DNA of 64,000 bases from Adiantum capillus-veneris (taxonomy: Eukaryota; Streptophyta; Polypodiopsida; Polypodiales; Pteridaceae), in contig CM043969.1 of the NCBI GenBank assembly GCA_014529385.2, forward strand, positions 71,088,176 to 71,152,175, given 5' to 3'. Below are positions 54,034 to 64,000 of this stretch, piece by piece. The notes beneath the pieces are model-generated. The model worked only from the letters and a program-made list of their open reading frames with translations, had not been told where the DNA came from and did not search any database. Both the position numbers and the translations under genes were made by a program. Positions within the stretch are counted from its first letter, which is position 1, and each line of letters opens with the position of its first letter.

Positions 54034-57000
54034 GTATCATCTCGTGGAACGTGCAGGGACTAGGTTGGCCCCAGTTTCAGCGAGACAGCGGGGCCGATTG
54101 CGTCAGGAGCTTCAGCGTTGCCTTGTGGGAGGAGAGATTGATCTCCTTATGCTTCAGGAGCACCATCTGTGTGAGAGCCGCATTCGACGATGTGGTCAGA
54201 TTTTTCGTGGACGATATGATACCTTTTGGTCAGCTGCTTTTGGACCTAGAGACATCTAGGGTGGGGTATTTATGACTATTGTGGATTCATTGCAGTAGGC
54301 CATTGTGGGCAGAGGGATTATTGTGCCAGGCAGGGCTCAGTGGATTACTATGCAGGTTCAGGGTGGCCTTGTGGGCTTCCTGAACATCTATGCGCCCAAT
54401 GTGGCGAGTGCTCGTGTAGAGTTTTGGTCACAGATTGTTGAGTCTTTGCCGCAGGCTGACCATTGGTGTGTAGGAGGGGACTTCAACATGTTGGAGGACC
54501 CTTCTGACAGGATTGGAGGCAGCCATGCTACTGTGCATGGAGTCGAGTTAGCATCTTGGGAGAGGTTGTGTATGACTTTGAGGGTCTCGGAAACATGGCA
54601 GCACTCTGGCTTTGTGAGGACTCCAGCCAGTCTTGCCTTCTCTAGATCGGACCGCAGAGTGGGAGGAGTGAATCTATCGCGGATAGATCGCTTCTACACT
54701 AGTGACCACTTCAATGACTTGGGGGGATCAGTGGGCATCCTGGCAGGGACATCCTTCTCGGACCATGCACCAGTGATCCTCACAGTGGCAGACAGGCAGA
54801 GGAGTGGGAGAATGATGCTTCGCATCCCAGAGCGGGCCTTGTTGGACTCATCCTTAGAGAGAGGGTAGAGGCTCTCTGGACAGAGGGCATGGACAGACAG
54901 GTTCTACCTGAGTGGGTCTTGTTGGACTCAGCCTCAGAGAGAGGGTAGAGGCTCTTTGGACAGAGGGCATGGATAGACAGGTTCTACTTGCAGACATAGT
55001 GGCTTTAGGCCTAGCTCAGCTTAGCCACTTTTTTCTCCCCATGAGTCCCTGGCTCGCCGGGCTGCAGCGAGAGCGGAGGAGCATTGTCTCACAGGCATTG
55101 ATTCACTACAGAGGATGCAGGAGCAGCATCCAGACAGTCCATGGTTGGAGGAGCAGTTACAGTAGGCTCGACAGGAGCTTGATAGCACAGAGGAGAGGCG
55201 TCATGAGTTTGCCTTTCACCGACAGGCATCTCAGTGGACTCAGGTGGGTGACAGAGTGATAGGTGCTCTTTTTGAGACAGTGGGACCTTGGCACTCGCAT
55301 GCCAAGGTCAATCAGTTGAGGAGACCCGATGGGTCAGTTGTTTGTGAGCCTGAGGATATGTGTACAGTTGCTACTGACTTCTACCATGAGATACTGTCGG
55401 CTGAGCCCCGGCCCCGGTCAGAGAGGCAGGATGCATGCAGGGGAGCAGGTTTGGGCACAGATGCCTTGTCTTGTGACTGAGGAGATGCACCAGAGGCTAG
55501 AGATGCCACTTCAGCTTGAGGAGCTGCACACAGCTCTTAGGGCCCTCCCTCGTGGTAGCTGTCCAAGTGAGGATGGACTAACTCCTAGCTTTTTCTTGGA
55601 GTACTGGGACCTGCTTGGCCCAGATCTTTGTAGTGCCTTTCAGTACATTTTGCACACAGGAGTGATGCCGGATAGCATGAGTGAGGGCCTGATTTACCTC
55701 ATTCCAAAGGAGGGTGGCTCCTTGGATGAGATTCGACAGTGGCGTCCCATCACCATCCTCAACTCAGCCTACAAAATTCTTGTCAAGGCTCTGAGTTTGA
55801 GGATTCAGCCACTCTTGGAGAGCCTTATACATGGGACTCAGACAGGTTTTGTCAAGGAACGCAGTATCCTTGACAACATATTCACTTTCTGGGAGGCTTC
55901 TGCCCTAGCACGGCTCCGTGGGGAGGACCTTGTGATTCTTCTTCTCGATTTTGAGAAGGCGTATGACAGAGTTGACTGGGACTTTCTAGAGGGCACTCTA
56001 CGCAGGATGGGCTTCTCAGATGCTTGGACCAGAGAGGTGTCAGCTTTGTACAGACAGGCTCACAGTCAGGTGCTTTTGGCAGGAGGTAGAGGTGAGCGCT
56101 TCATGCTCACACGCTCGATTAGGCAAGGTTGTCCTCTTGCCCCCTTTCTCTTTCTGTTCTATGCGGAGGCGATGAGTAGATTTTTGGTGTCACAATAGGT
56201 TGGTCTGAGGGGCTTAGCACTCCTTATTCGGGGAGATGAGCTACTGGACGCTGAGTTTGCCGATGACTCAGCCTTGTACTTAGAGGGCCAAGAGGCCAAT
56301 CTACACGGATGTGAGCAAGCTTTGGAGACCTTTTGTTGTGCATCGGGCGCACTGATCAACTGGAGAAAGACAGTGGATTTCTTGGTTGGCAGTGCTCCTG
56401 TGCCAGATTGGATGGCAGGAGAGGGTTTCAGGTGGATTCCCCCAAGGACTGCAGTTCGGTACTTGGGTTGTCAGGTTGGTTTGGACTTGTCCCCCGAGCA
56501 GCAGATTGCTCCTCTTCTCCTATCCATCAGGAGAAAGCTGTTACATTGGAGCTCAGCACGACTTTCGCTGGCTGGTAGAGTAGTAGTTGCCAACCAGGTG
56601 TTGATGGAGACTATGTGGTACATCACTTCTTGCTGGATCTTCTCGAGTTCTTGTATCAGTTAGGTAGAGAGGCTAATCAGGAACTTCATTTGGTCAAGTC
56701 GTGACACTCACATTGCCCGAGCCAAGGTGGCTTGGTCGGTCATCACACTTCCTTATTCTCAGGGAGAGCTTGGGATCATTGATCCAGCACAGCACAGAAG
56801 ATCCCTTCTTGAGATGGATCTTTACAGAGTTGCGCCGAGTTGGTTTGAGCAGGAGACTAGAGGACCGCTTCGCTGTGAGTTTGCTTCGATCTTGGGAGCT
56901 CTTACGGCGTGGCCTAGAGCAGAGACAGTCGACGTGCACCGAGGAGCGCCTACGGTAGCCCCTCATCTGGAACCCAATGGTTAGCACTCAGAGAGGCCAC

Positions 57001-58255
57001 TTGGTTGGTAGTCGGCCTCATGTTTCTTGGGGTCCCATGGCAGCAGGTCCAATGCGCTCTCTAGGTGACTGGCTAGAGTTCACAGGTTTGTCAAAGGAGG
57101 TGCAGGGTTTCCAGCTACAGGGCATGAGAGGGGTGCAGAGCATGTGTCAGGACATCTCACAGTCAATTCCAGCTAAGTGGCTCACGCCTCTCGAGCCAGT
57201 AGCACCCCGGTGGATGGGAGCCTTCATACGATTGGAGGTTCTCATTTCAGTCAGGGCCTGCTCAGAGTCTGTCTTAGCCCTGTTCTTCGAGCTTCAGGGT
57301 ATGGGATGACTACAATGAGTTGCAATAGAGACCCTGAAGGTAGCAAAGTGCTGTTTTCAGAGGATCCGAGTAGTGGGCATTTGTGGGTCATAGACCCTGA
57401 CCCAGCAGTTCTTGAGACAGAATATTGGAGGCTATGGGCTTGGGAGTGTTTTCTGTTAGAACGAGTACAATGGGATCCTGGTGAGTGGCTATGGAGGGAC
57501 CCCTTCTCTTCTGTAAACCACCCAGGAGTCCCGTTCTTTTAGTACACTATTCGACTGGGACGTCATATACTAGCAGCACAGAGAGAGGCCCTCCCCTCTG
57601 CAGCACATCATTGGCAGGAGGAGGGTCTCACAGTCGAGTTCTTGGCAGACTTTTTGGCGAGGTTGTGGGTTTCCAGACAGCCGAGGCGAGTCACCTTGTT
57701 TCAGTGGTTGGTCGCACAAGAGCCACATCAGTAGGGAGCTGGCTAGTGCATAGTGGTCTCTCGGCCACATGTGTAGCTTGTGACCATTTGGTGGAGAGTC
57801 AGCGTCACTGTCTGTGGGACTATCCCTCGGCCCAGCAGGTGTGGCTACGAGTTCTTCGGCTGATGCCTGCTCTCTCCACGGCTCGACAGTACACTTGGGG
57901 GGCAGTAGCTTGGTCCACCCTCATGGGCCCGAAACTTCAGTTTGAGCTATCTTCCACCAGAAGGATGATAGTGATTCAGGGGGGGCGACCTACACTCCAG
58001 CCTGCTACATAGCTTACTCCATAGGAGTGGTGCAGTGAGAGAGAGGAGTATTGGGAGCTCATCAGTGGCCTGACACTTTGGTTCATCTGGCGGGGCCGTT
58101 GTTTCCGCATCTTTGAGGTTCGCCCTGTGCCACCAGCAGAGACTGTTCATGACTTTTGGCTAGAGATGATCCATACTCTCAGAGGACAGCTTGAGGGACT
58201 ACAGGGCAGCTCCGACCGCATGCGGGAGCGCCGCAAGGCTTTCCTTCGACTCTAG
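54030..58255 (+). pseudogene. LINE-2 ORF2: endonuclease-reverse transcriptase
   Basis: Starts MSIISWNVQGLG at an ATG overlapping the ORF1 stop. The apurinic-type endonuclease follows in another frame from about 54085: DLLMLQEHHL, LNIYAPN, GGDFNMLEDPSDR, RIDRFYTSDHF, SDHAPV. An 80-bp tandem duplication (54830-54989) breaks the linker. RT is open from about 55329: ITILNSAYKILVKALSLRI, TQTGFVKERSILDNIF, LLLDFEKAYDRVDWDF, IRQGCPLAPFLF, stop TAG at 56196-56198, then DAEFADDSALYLEG with Asp pair at 56262-56267, VRYLGCQVGL, LSLAGRVVVANQVL. The C-terminal part is decayed over several frames to a TAG at 58253-58255, ending RMRERRKAFLRL. No intact zf-RVT was recognised. Confidence 0.9.
54830..54989 (+). 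repeat. 80-bp tandem duplication in LINE-2 ORF2
   Basis: GTTGGACTCA..TAGAGGCTCT..GACAGAGGGCATGGA..GACAGGTTCTAC occurs from 54841 and again from 54921. It is near-identical with a few substitutions. Eighty is not a multiple of three, so the frame is shifted. Confidence 0.9.
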
Positions 58256-58490
58256 CGCCCTGGGCCTTTTTACACCATAGTCCAGGGGGTGCTCAGCTGG
58301 CACTACTGTCCACCTGGGTGGCTCTTCCCTCCTCCCATCTCTTGATTTAGCCTCATTGTATATATGTTGTTTTTTCATTGGGAGAGTCTCCCCATCATGC
58401 TTGTTGTAGCCCTCTCTTGCAGAGGTGGTTGTAGCCCTATGGGAAGTTTTCATTAACTAATAGAAGGATCTTTTTCTCGGAAAAAAAAAA

Positions 58491-58507
58491 AAGAATACGA
58501 GCAATAG
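58491..58507 (+). repeat. LINE-2 target-site duplication, right copy
   Basis: Exact copy of 51761-51777, directly after the poly-A tail. Confidence 0.93.
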
Positions 58508-59500
58508 AAGATTGGAAGCCCTCTATCCTTCATGGTCGTGGATATAAAAGTTATACACCAAAATCCAAGTCAATAACCTAAAGGCTATAATGGGAGCTAG
58601 ATCCTATATCGCAATGATGAAATCTCATTGACACACCTAGTATCTATAAAATATATATATGTTTTCTCATGTTTAAGAGGTACATCCACCATTCATAAAG
58701 TCCTAGATGTGACATGAAACTTATCCTTAACAAATACGTAGACTTGTGACATGTACCCGACTAATTGGGTCCACCCATCTGTAGACATAATTACATTTAC
58801 ATACTACTCTCCCACTTTCCACACTCACTCATTTAATTACTACCACATTGTTTTACATGTCCATTTAGGTTTCCTTCATTAATTTCAGTCACATAGTTTT
58901 TCATATAGCCCTTCAAACATCATTCAAATTATTCTTTCTTAAATAGGCTCTAATGAAGACAGTCCTATATTTTAACAAAAAGAATTTTCCAATTTTATGA
59001 GTTTGTTGCTTGGGGGGGTTCAGTTAAAAATTATGTGACTATCACGTGAGTGTATCAGAAGGAGTTATTAAATTTTATTTTTTCTCACATTTTCACATAC
59101 AAAAGGATACTTTAAAATGGAATTGGAGAAAAAAAAATACAAATTGAATAGAAAAAGGGTATATTTTATTTTTCAAAAGTCTATAGATAGGGAGTGTTAG
59201 AAATAGTCCTTGAATGCACACAATATACACAATATTAATACATAGTCAACACTCCCCTCCCCCCGCCCCCCCAATCTGAGGTTTACTGCTATTTGCTGAT
59301 TTTCTTTTTCTAACAAACAGAGCCTTTAGAAAGGTTTTCTTATTCACTAACCTTGAAGTTGGTAATCAAAACTTTCCCTATTGCTAATCGCTATGGATAC
59401 TTGCTCATCGCGAGATGCAAGATGCTAACCACAAATTATTATCAGCTAACTATGGTATTTCCTCGCTAACCAGGAGATTCATCTAGCAAGAGTACGCCCT

Positions 59501-61080
59501 ATTAGTAACTTCCTTTTCTAGGGATAACTTTCCATGAGGATTAAACAACTTTACCCTAAATTAAACGATCCTTTTGCAAACAATTTTTGCACTTTTATTT
59601 ATGAAAACACATGCTTGTCTCTTGTGACAATAATCACATTCATAGACATTTTAGGACACCCTAGAGATCCTATACTAAGGTCAACTTATGTATGAACAAT
59701 GCAACAAGTGGCAATTGACTTATCAAATGGGAGTGGGTGCAACAATAACCTCTAGTTGAGGATGGCCACCAACAACCACACTCTCTAGCTCCATACATTG
59801 AGGGTCACTAGAAATATGAGCATGGCATTGGATATTTTTTGTTCTCCCCCTTGGTGGGGCTATCTCTCATAGGTAGTATACATAGAAGATAAAAGGGTGT
59901 AATACTATAATCAATCAGAACAACATGAATGTTAGAACAAGGAGATATACTTGTAAACCATTCATAAACTACATAATAATATGACTCTAGTGAAATTTGT
60001 ATGCATCATCTATCTAGAAAAACACCTCCTACCGCTTACAAAACCTTATGTAGGAAGGAAATCGTGCTTTAGAATTTACATCCAAGTAATTGGGAAAATG
60101 GTATTTAAGAAGGAATAGTAACAACATAAAGGGTGATTGAGGTAAGAAAACACACAAAAACAATGGTTTCTACTACCAAATTATTAGTGCATTCACCCAT
60201 TCACACCTACATACATGCATGCTTAGCTAATCCTAGATAATTCTTCATATGCTTAACTTTCACATGGTTTAGATTAGGTAGACAAAAAACTCAGGCTGAA
60301 CCTCATATTATTTTGAGGATAGACAACAAGGATATTTAACTTAATGGTTAGATACCTTGAAATTAAGCATTCTCAAACCAAAAAAACTTTGAGATGTGTG
60401 ACCTCTTAGGAAGTTTTGAGTTGTGCTAAATGGTTGTCCCTTGCATGCATTCAAAGGCACCAACAAAGCCTTCATGTCCTTGTTGCCAAGTATTCCAAGG
60501 ACTATATCTTGGTTGCCACCTTAATTATCATCTTGGAGGGAGTTAAGGAGGGGGAAAGTGAAGGGGATACTGTCGAGATGGTTCTCTCACCATTGTGCAT
60601 AAACTATATTGCAAAGTTATGTTGCTCTTGCTCTTTGCCCATTTTGTGCTCACCCTCTACCTCTTCTTATAGCCTTTTGGGGTGCGTTATTTTTGGCACA
60701 TGCTTTTTGGATTCTTGCCTCGCTTATCACTATTTTTGGCTACTACAAGGCTCTTACATCATTGCTTTGCATAGTCAGCTATGGGAGACCTCTAGTTTTA
60801 GCTATGAGTTCACATCAGCCTCTCTTTTGGGAGTCCTTTTCTCTCAATTATTTGCAAGCCACAAAATATTCAAATCCACTTTCCTTAAAGTAAGAACTCT
60901 ACAACCTTCTCTTTATCCTTTAAGATAATAAGCATAGAATTAACATAACTTGTACATAGAATGTTTGATTTCAAAACCAATTGTCTTGAACAAAACCATT
61001 TATAAGGACCTTGAGTGGAAGAAAAGTTTATTGATAAACATTTAGGTACATTACAGGTGCATTAAGAACTTTCAAGGGAG
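59501..61080. other. Unassigned sequence
   Basis: No gene supported. A 170-codon plus-strand frame at 60416-60928 is hydrophobic (Leu/Ser/Tyr-rich) but shows no landmark. It may be chance in AT-rich DNA or a decayed element leader. Confidence 0.45.
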
Positions 61081-63209
61081 AGGTATGAAAGCGATACTCC
61101 CATTATCTTTGAAAGTGATGCAGTCCCAAGAAGGCATCATGAAAAGAGGTCACCAAGTCCTCCTAAGAAGAGGAAGTCATGAGGCACTTCCTCTCATGAT
61201 AATCCTAAGAAGGGAGGAATCAACTCAAGAAGGAGGAAACAAAGAAAGTGGTCACCATCCTCTCCTTCTTCTTGTTATTCTTCGTCATTATCATCTTTCT
61301 ACAAGGAGAAAAGTGACTCATCATCCAAGAAAGAAAAAAGGAGAGGTAGATGAAGAAGCTACGTGACATGGAAGAGGTCACAAAAGATTAAAATCCTTAG
61401 AGACGAAGAAAATAACATCACTTTTTTTACCTATGAGAGAGCCTTTGGAGTGACTGATAAAGTAACTGCTTTTATCCAAAAATTTGACATGGCTTTTGGA
61501 GATGAAGATTTTGCAGAATCATTAAAGCTACAAAATGTCTACATGCATTTCTAAAAGTGAGCCCACCAATGGTGGATGAGTCTACATGTCCAAGCTAAAG
61601 CTTCAAAGACATGGAAGGCCTTGGCGATGGCTATCATGAAGCAATTCCTCTCAAGTGTTGCCAAAGACAAAGTCCTTATGGAATGATGAAGCCTAAAAAT
61701 GGCACCTTATGAGTCTATTTAAAAGTATGTGGTGGATAAGTTCTGGGAGCTACATCTCAAAGCCACTACCATCAAGAAAATAGACTTTGTGAAACAAAAA
61801 CAACAATTCTGTGATGGCATATCCAAGGAGATAAGTGAGTATATTAACTCACAAAGGCCCAAAAATATCTCAACAATCATACATCACACGATGGTTACCT
61901 CAAGCATTCACTTCCAACAAGGGAATAATAAAGGGCCCCAAGACTATAAAATCTAAGGAACAAATTGAGAAAAAGGGAAAGAACAACGTGACACAAAATT
62001 CTTCAGAGACTTATAACAATAACAACAACAACAAAAAAAAAAAAGGAAAGCTGAGGACAAAGGCTACAAGGGTAAAAACAAAATTTCATCTAAAGAAGTA
62101 TACCATTGTTGTAAGGATAACAAGTGGTGTGGGGAGCAAGGACATGTTTTATGTGTATTTCTAAGAGAATGAACATAATGACCCTCCTAGGGCTACCATG
62201 GTGGAAGCTCTAAAAGAGGAAGGACATTGCAAAGGATAACCACTCTCTTATGCTTGGGGAAAAGTAAGAGAGCATGATGCCTTCATACCCTTTGATCCTA
62301 CTAGCTCCACCCACAATTTTACCTCTATTGAGCTAGCTACTAAAAGCTAGGAATCTATGACTTTGAGATGGGGGATGCTTTGAGAGCAGATGAAGATTTT
62401 AAGGGGCAAGAGGCCTCGGTCATGCCAATGAGTAGGAATGTAAGGCTCCATGTGAAAAGCTATGTAGATAAAGAATATCTCTTTATCTCCCCACTCAAAC
62501 ATGAAGATGTAATCCTAGGCCCCAGCTCAATCTCCATTTGTTCACTAGTTCTATTACTACAAAAGAAAGATGGTACTTATATAAGGTGTGTGGACTATCG
62601 AGCACTTAATAGGATAATCATAAATAATATATTTCATATCCCAAGATAGAGAATCTATTTGATAAGCTACATGGGTCTACCTACTTTAGTAGAATAGATC
62701 TCAAAAGTGGTTATCTTTAGGATTGTGCCTAAAGATATTCATAAGATGGCCATTCTTACAACAATTGGCCTATATGAATTTGGAGTACTCCCTTTTGGGC
62801 TTACACATATGCCAACCACCTTCAATTGAATAATAGAGAGGCTTTTTAGACCTTATTAGATCTTCATGGGAGTGTTCTTTGGCGATACTTTAAGTCTATT
62901 GAAGAACATAAGAAACATTTTAGGTAATATTTCAAGCTCGAGAGATAATAATCTCTATGTTAATAAAAATAAAAGTGAATTATTTTTAAAGAGATTTACT
63001 ATCTAGGTAATATTATCTCCCAAGAAAAAATCTAAATGGACCCTGTAAAGTTGGAGGTAATAAAAGGATGGCCTATACCATCCAATCTACTTGAATGAAG
63101 AAGCTTTATAGGAATGTGTGCATACTATAGATGCTTCATAGAAAAACTCTCATTTATAGCAAGGCCACTGTATGATTTAGCTAAAAAGAATGCTAAATTT
63201 GTATGGACT
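61081..63209 (+). pseudogene. Gypsy A-related gag-pol remnant, broken at 63210
   Basis: Plus-strand relative of element A. gag: RSQKIKILRDEENNITFFTYE, VTAFIQKFDMAFGDEDF, then HQWW after two stops, YVVDKFWELHLKATTIKKID, KQKQQFCDGISKEISEYINSQ. The zinc knuckle has decayed to a GSKDMFYVYF-like remnant. The protease active site is not readable. At about 62516-62524 the sequence jumps from VILG to SSISICSLVLLLQKKDG, so about 465 bp of protease/RT leader present in A are deleted here. RT traces follow: VDYRALNRI, LPFGLTHMPTTFN, RLFRPY and VFFGD (the second catalytic Asp is lost). EVIKGWPIPSNL and RSFIGMCAYYRCFI-like text end at FVWTC. The neighbouring LTR starts at 63210. Confidence 0.82.
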
Positions 63210-63897
63210 TGTAATGGAAAAGGCCTATGAACTTTGAGATTATTGGAATAAAGAGAACTAGAGAGAGCAATTTTGTGAGACTACTTTGAGAGCATAGAGG
63301 GTGAACTTAGTTAGTGGTAGCAACATAACCACGCATTTATTTAACTTGGCATGAACAATAATTTTTCAAGAGAGAGAGCTAGAGAACTTGACAACAGTTG
63401 AGGACCAGATTTATGTGGAGCCGGTTCGCCCCCAATAGGCTTTTGTATTATAGATTCTCCCATAAAGAGAGACTTGATACAATACAATATTTGTGTTCGT
63501 TGTAACCTAGGTGATGCAATGAAGATGGAAAGCTTCATGTATCACGAGCATAACATAATCTTTGTAAAAACATTAACCATCCCCGGCCTCAATCCCAAGG
63601 CCTCAAACACCTTCAAAAGTGGAGAGAGCTAGCAGGGAATGAGGATAGGGAAGAGGAAGAAGAAACATTCATAGGAGAAAGAAATAGTTCCTCACTTATC
63701 ATCACTCTTCTTGCTTAGCATAGCATAATAGCATAGTAATGAAGATGAAGAAGTTGGAAAGCTTAAGCATTGAAGCATGGCTCTTGGTTGGATTTGCATT
63801 CCATAGCCAAGAGTGTTGGTTTAGGCTCTCAACTTCTCAACAAGCTTGGAGAAGGAGATGAAGCTCTTGCACTTTGCACTTCACACAATGAGTGTGT

Positions 63898-63947
<50 letters not shown>

Positions 63948-64000
63948 GTATACCCCCCAAGCTAGCCCCTCCTTGCTTTGGTCAACCCCCTCAAGGTGGA
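63210..64000 (-). repeat. LTR of the gypsy A family, inverted, running off the window
   Basis: Reverse complement of the A-family LTR, starting exactly at its terminus: TGTAATGG here is the reverse of the CATTACA end. Shared blocks include AACTTGGCATGAACAA, GACTTG..ACAA, CCTAGGTGATGCAATGAAGA and CTCAAACACCTTC. It is inserted into the RNase H region of the preceding gag-pol remnant. Its other end, and any attached element, lie beyond 64000. Confidence 0.88.
63886..63946. repeat. (GT)n followed by poly-G (35 bases) inside the inverted LTR
   Basis: GT units end at 63911, then G35. The corresponding place in the other two LTR copies of this family is only a short GTGTGTGTGGGTGAG. The expansion is specific to this copy or is a sequencing artefact. 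Confidence 0.9.

Larger units (their letters stand above)
51778..58490 (+). mobile_element. LINE-2: full-length non-LTR retrotransposon, 6.7 kb
   Basis: Bounded by a 17-bp exact target duplication and a poly-A tail (58481-58490 and onward). It contains a GC-rich 5' region, ORF1 (DUF4283-like with zinc knuckle) and ORF2 (endonuclease-RT-C-terminal region). Its GC-rich composition contrasts sharply with the AT-rich LTR it sits in. Frameshifts and stops in both ORFs show this copy is dead, but the structure is complete from 5' UTR to tail. Confidence 0.95.
51673..59500 (-). repeat. Gypsy B copy 2: LTR, split by LINE-2
   Basis: The LTR consists of 51673-51777 and about 58508-59500. On the plus strand it starts TGTAAGGTCCCC, matching TGTGAGGTCCCG of copy 1. 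The order of shared blocks is the same across the LINE: CAAGTTCCATTGA..GGCACC, GAGCAATAGAAG, CCTCTATCC, ACCACATTGTTTTACAT, CTAATGAAGA..CCTAT, CCTCGCTAACC. The outer end is approximate. Confidence 0.75.

Noticed and set aside
60416-60928. 170-codon frame as a membrane protein gene
   Set aside because: It is hydrophobic but lies in AT-rich, element-derived surroundings, begins without supporting context and has no family landmark.

Overview
The window reads as nuclear DNA from a land plant with a large, repeat-dense genome. Evidence for a plant: a CACTA (En/Spm) element with plant-type TNPD and Transposase_24 proteins, a fragment of a heavy-metal-associated isoprenylated plant protein (HIPP) gene, Ty1/copia and Ty3/gypsy elements primed by initiator-tRNA-Met sites, DUF4283-type plant LINEs, a plant RepHel Helitron and very abundant (CT)n/(AG)n microsatellites. 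The species cannot be told from sequence alone. I find no intact host gene, no rRNA, no functional tRNA and no CRISPR. Every recognisable protein region belongs to a transposable element or, in one case, to a host gene fragment carried inside one.

Layout. 1-1659: gene-free. 1660-9433: a complete 7.8-kb CACTA element with 12-bp terminal inverted repeats, a CCA target duplication on both sides, a perfect 28-bp subterminal palindrome, dense TAGCGACG subterminal repeats, a decayed HIPP fragment (HMA metal-binding motif and CaaX terminus), a TNPD-like transposase and a second Transposase_24-like gene. 10071-11009: a 473-bp tandem duplication with internal hairpins. 11596-18412: Ty3/gypsy element 'A' with two 1.1-kb LTRs, gag-protease-RT-RNase H and a truncated integrase. 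19996-20340: poly-C, GTAAATT-motif cluster and a tRNA-like SINE head. About 20650-24640: a decayed Helitron. 26810-29953: a 5'-truncated LINE on the minus strand with 16-bp target duplications. 30308-31075: a second SINE-like head and long microsatellites. 31080-34930: no recognisable feature.

35208-61080 is a nest. Element 'D' (plus strand) appears to have a very long (about 3.6 kb) 5' LTR that holds an AT-rich degenerate array, then a gag remnant and a clipped 3' LTR. Two minus-strand gypsy 'B' copies follow. A minus-strand copia element (41464-46940) sits between the gag and protease of the first. A full-length 6.7-kb LINE (51778-58490, 17-bp target duplications) sits inside an LTR of the second. 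61081-63209 is a decayed plus-strand relative of gypsy A. It is broken exactly at 63210 by an LTR of the same family in the opposite orientation, which runs off the window.

The coding regions are broken mainly by in-frame stops whose likely ancestral codons (CGA, CAA, CAG, TGG) point to C-to-T or G-to-A transitions, as expected for long-methylated elements. The clearest case is the copia polyprotein: one frame for 1294 codons with six internal stops and no frameshift. The most unusual items are the HIPP fragment in the CACTA element and the LINE with an overlapping ATGA stop/start between ORF1 and ORF2 and an unrecognised ORF1 C-terminal region.
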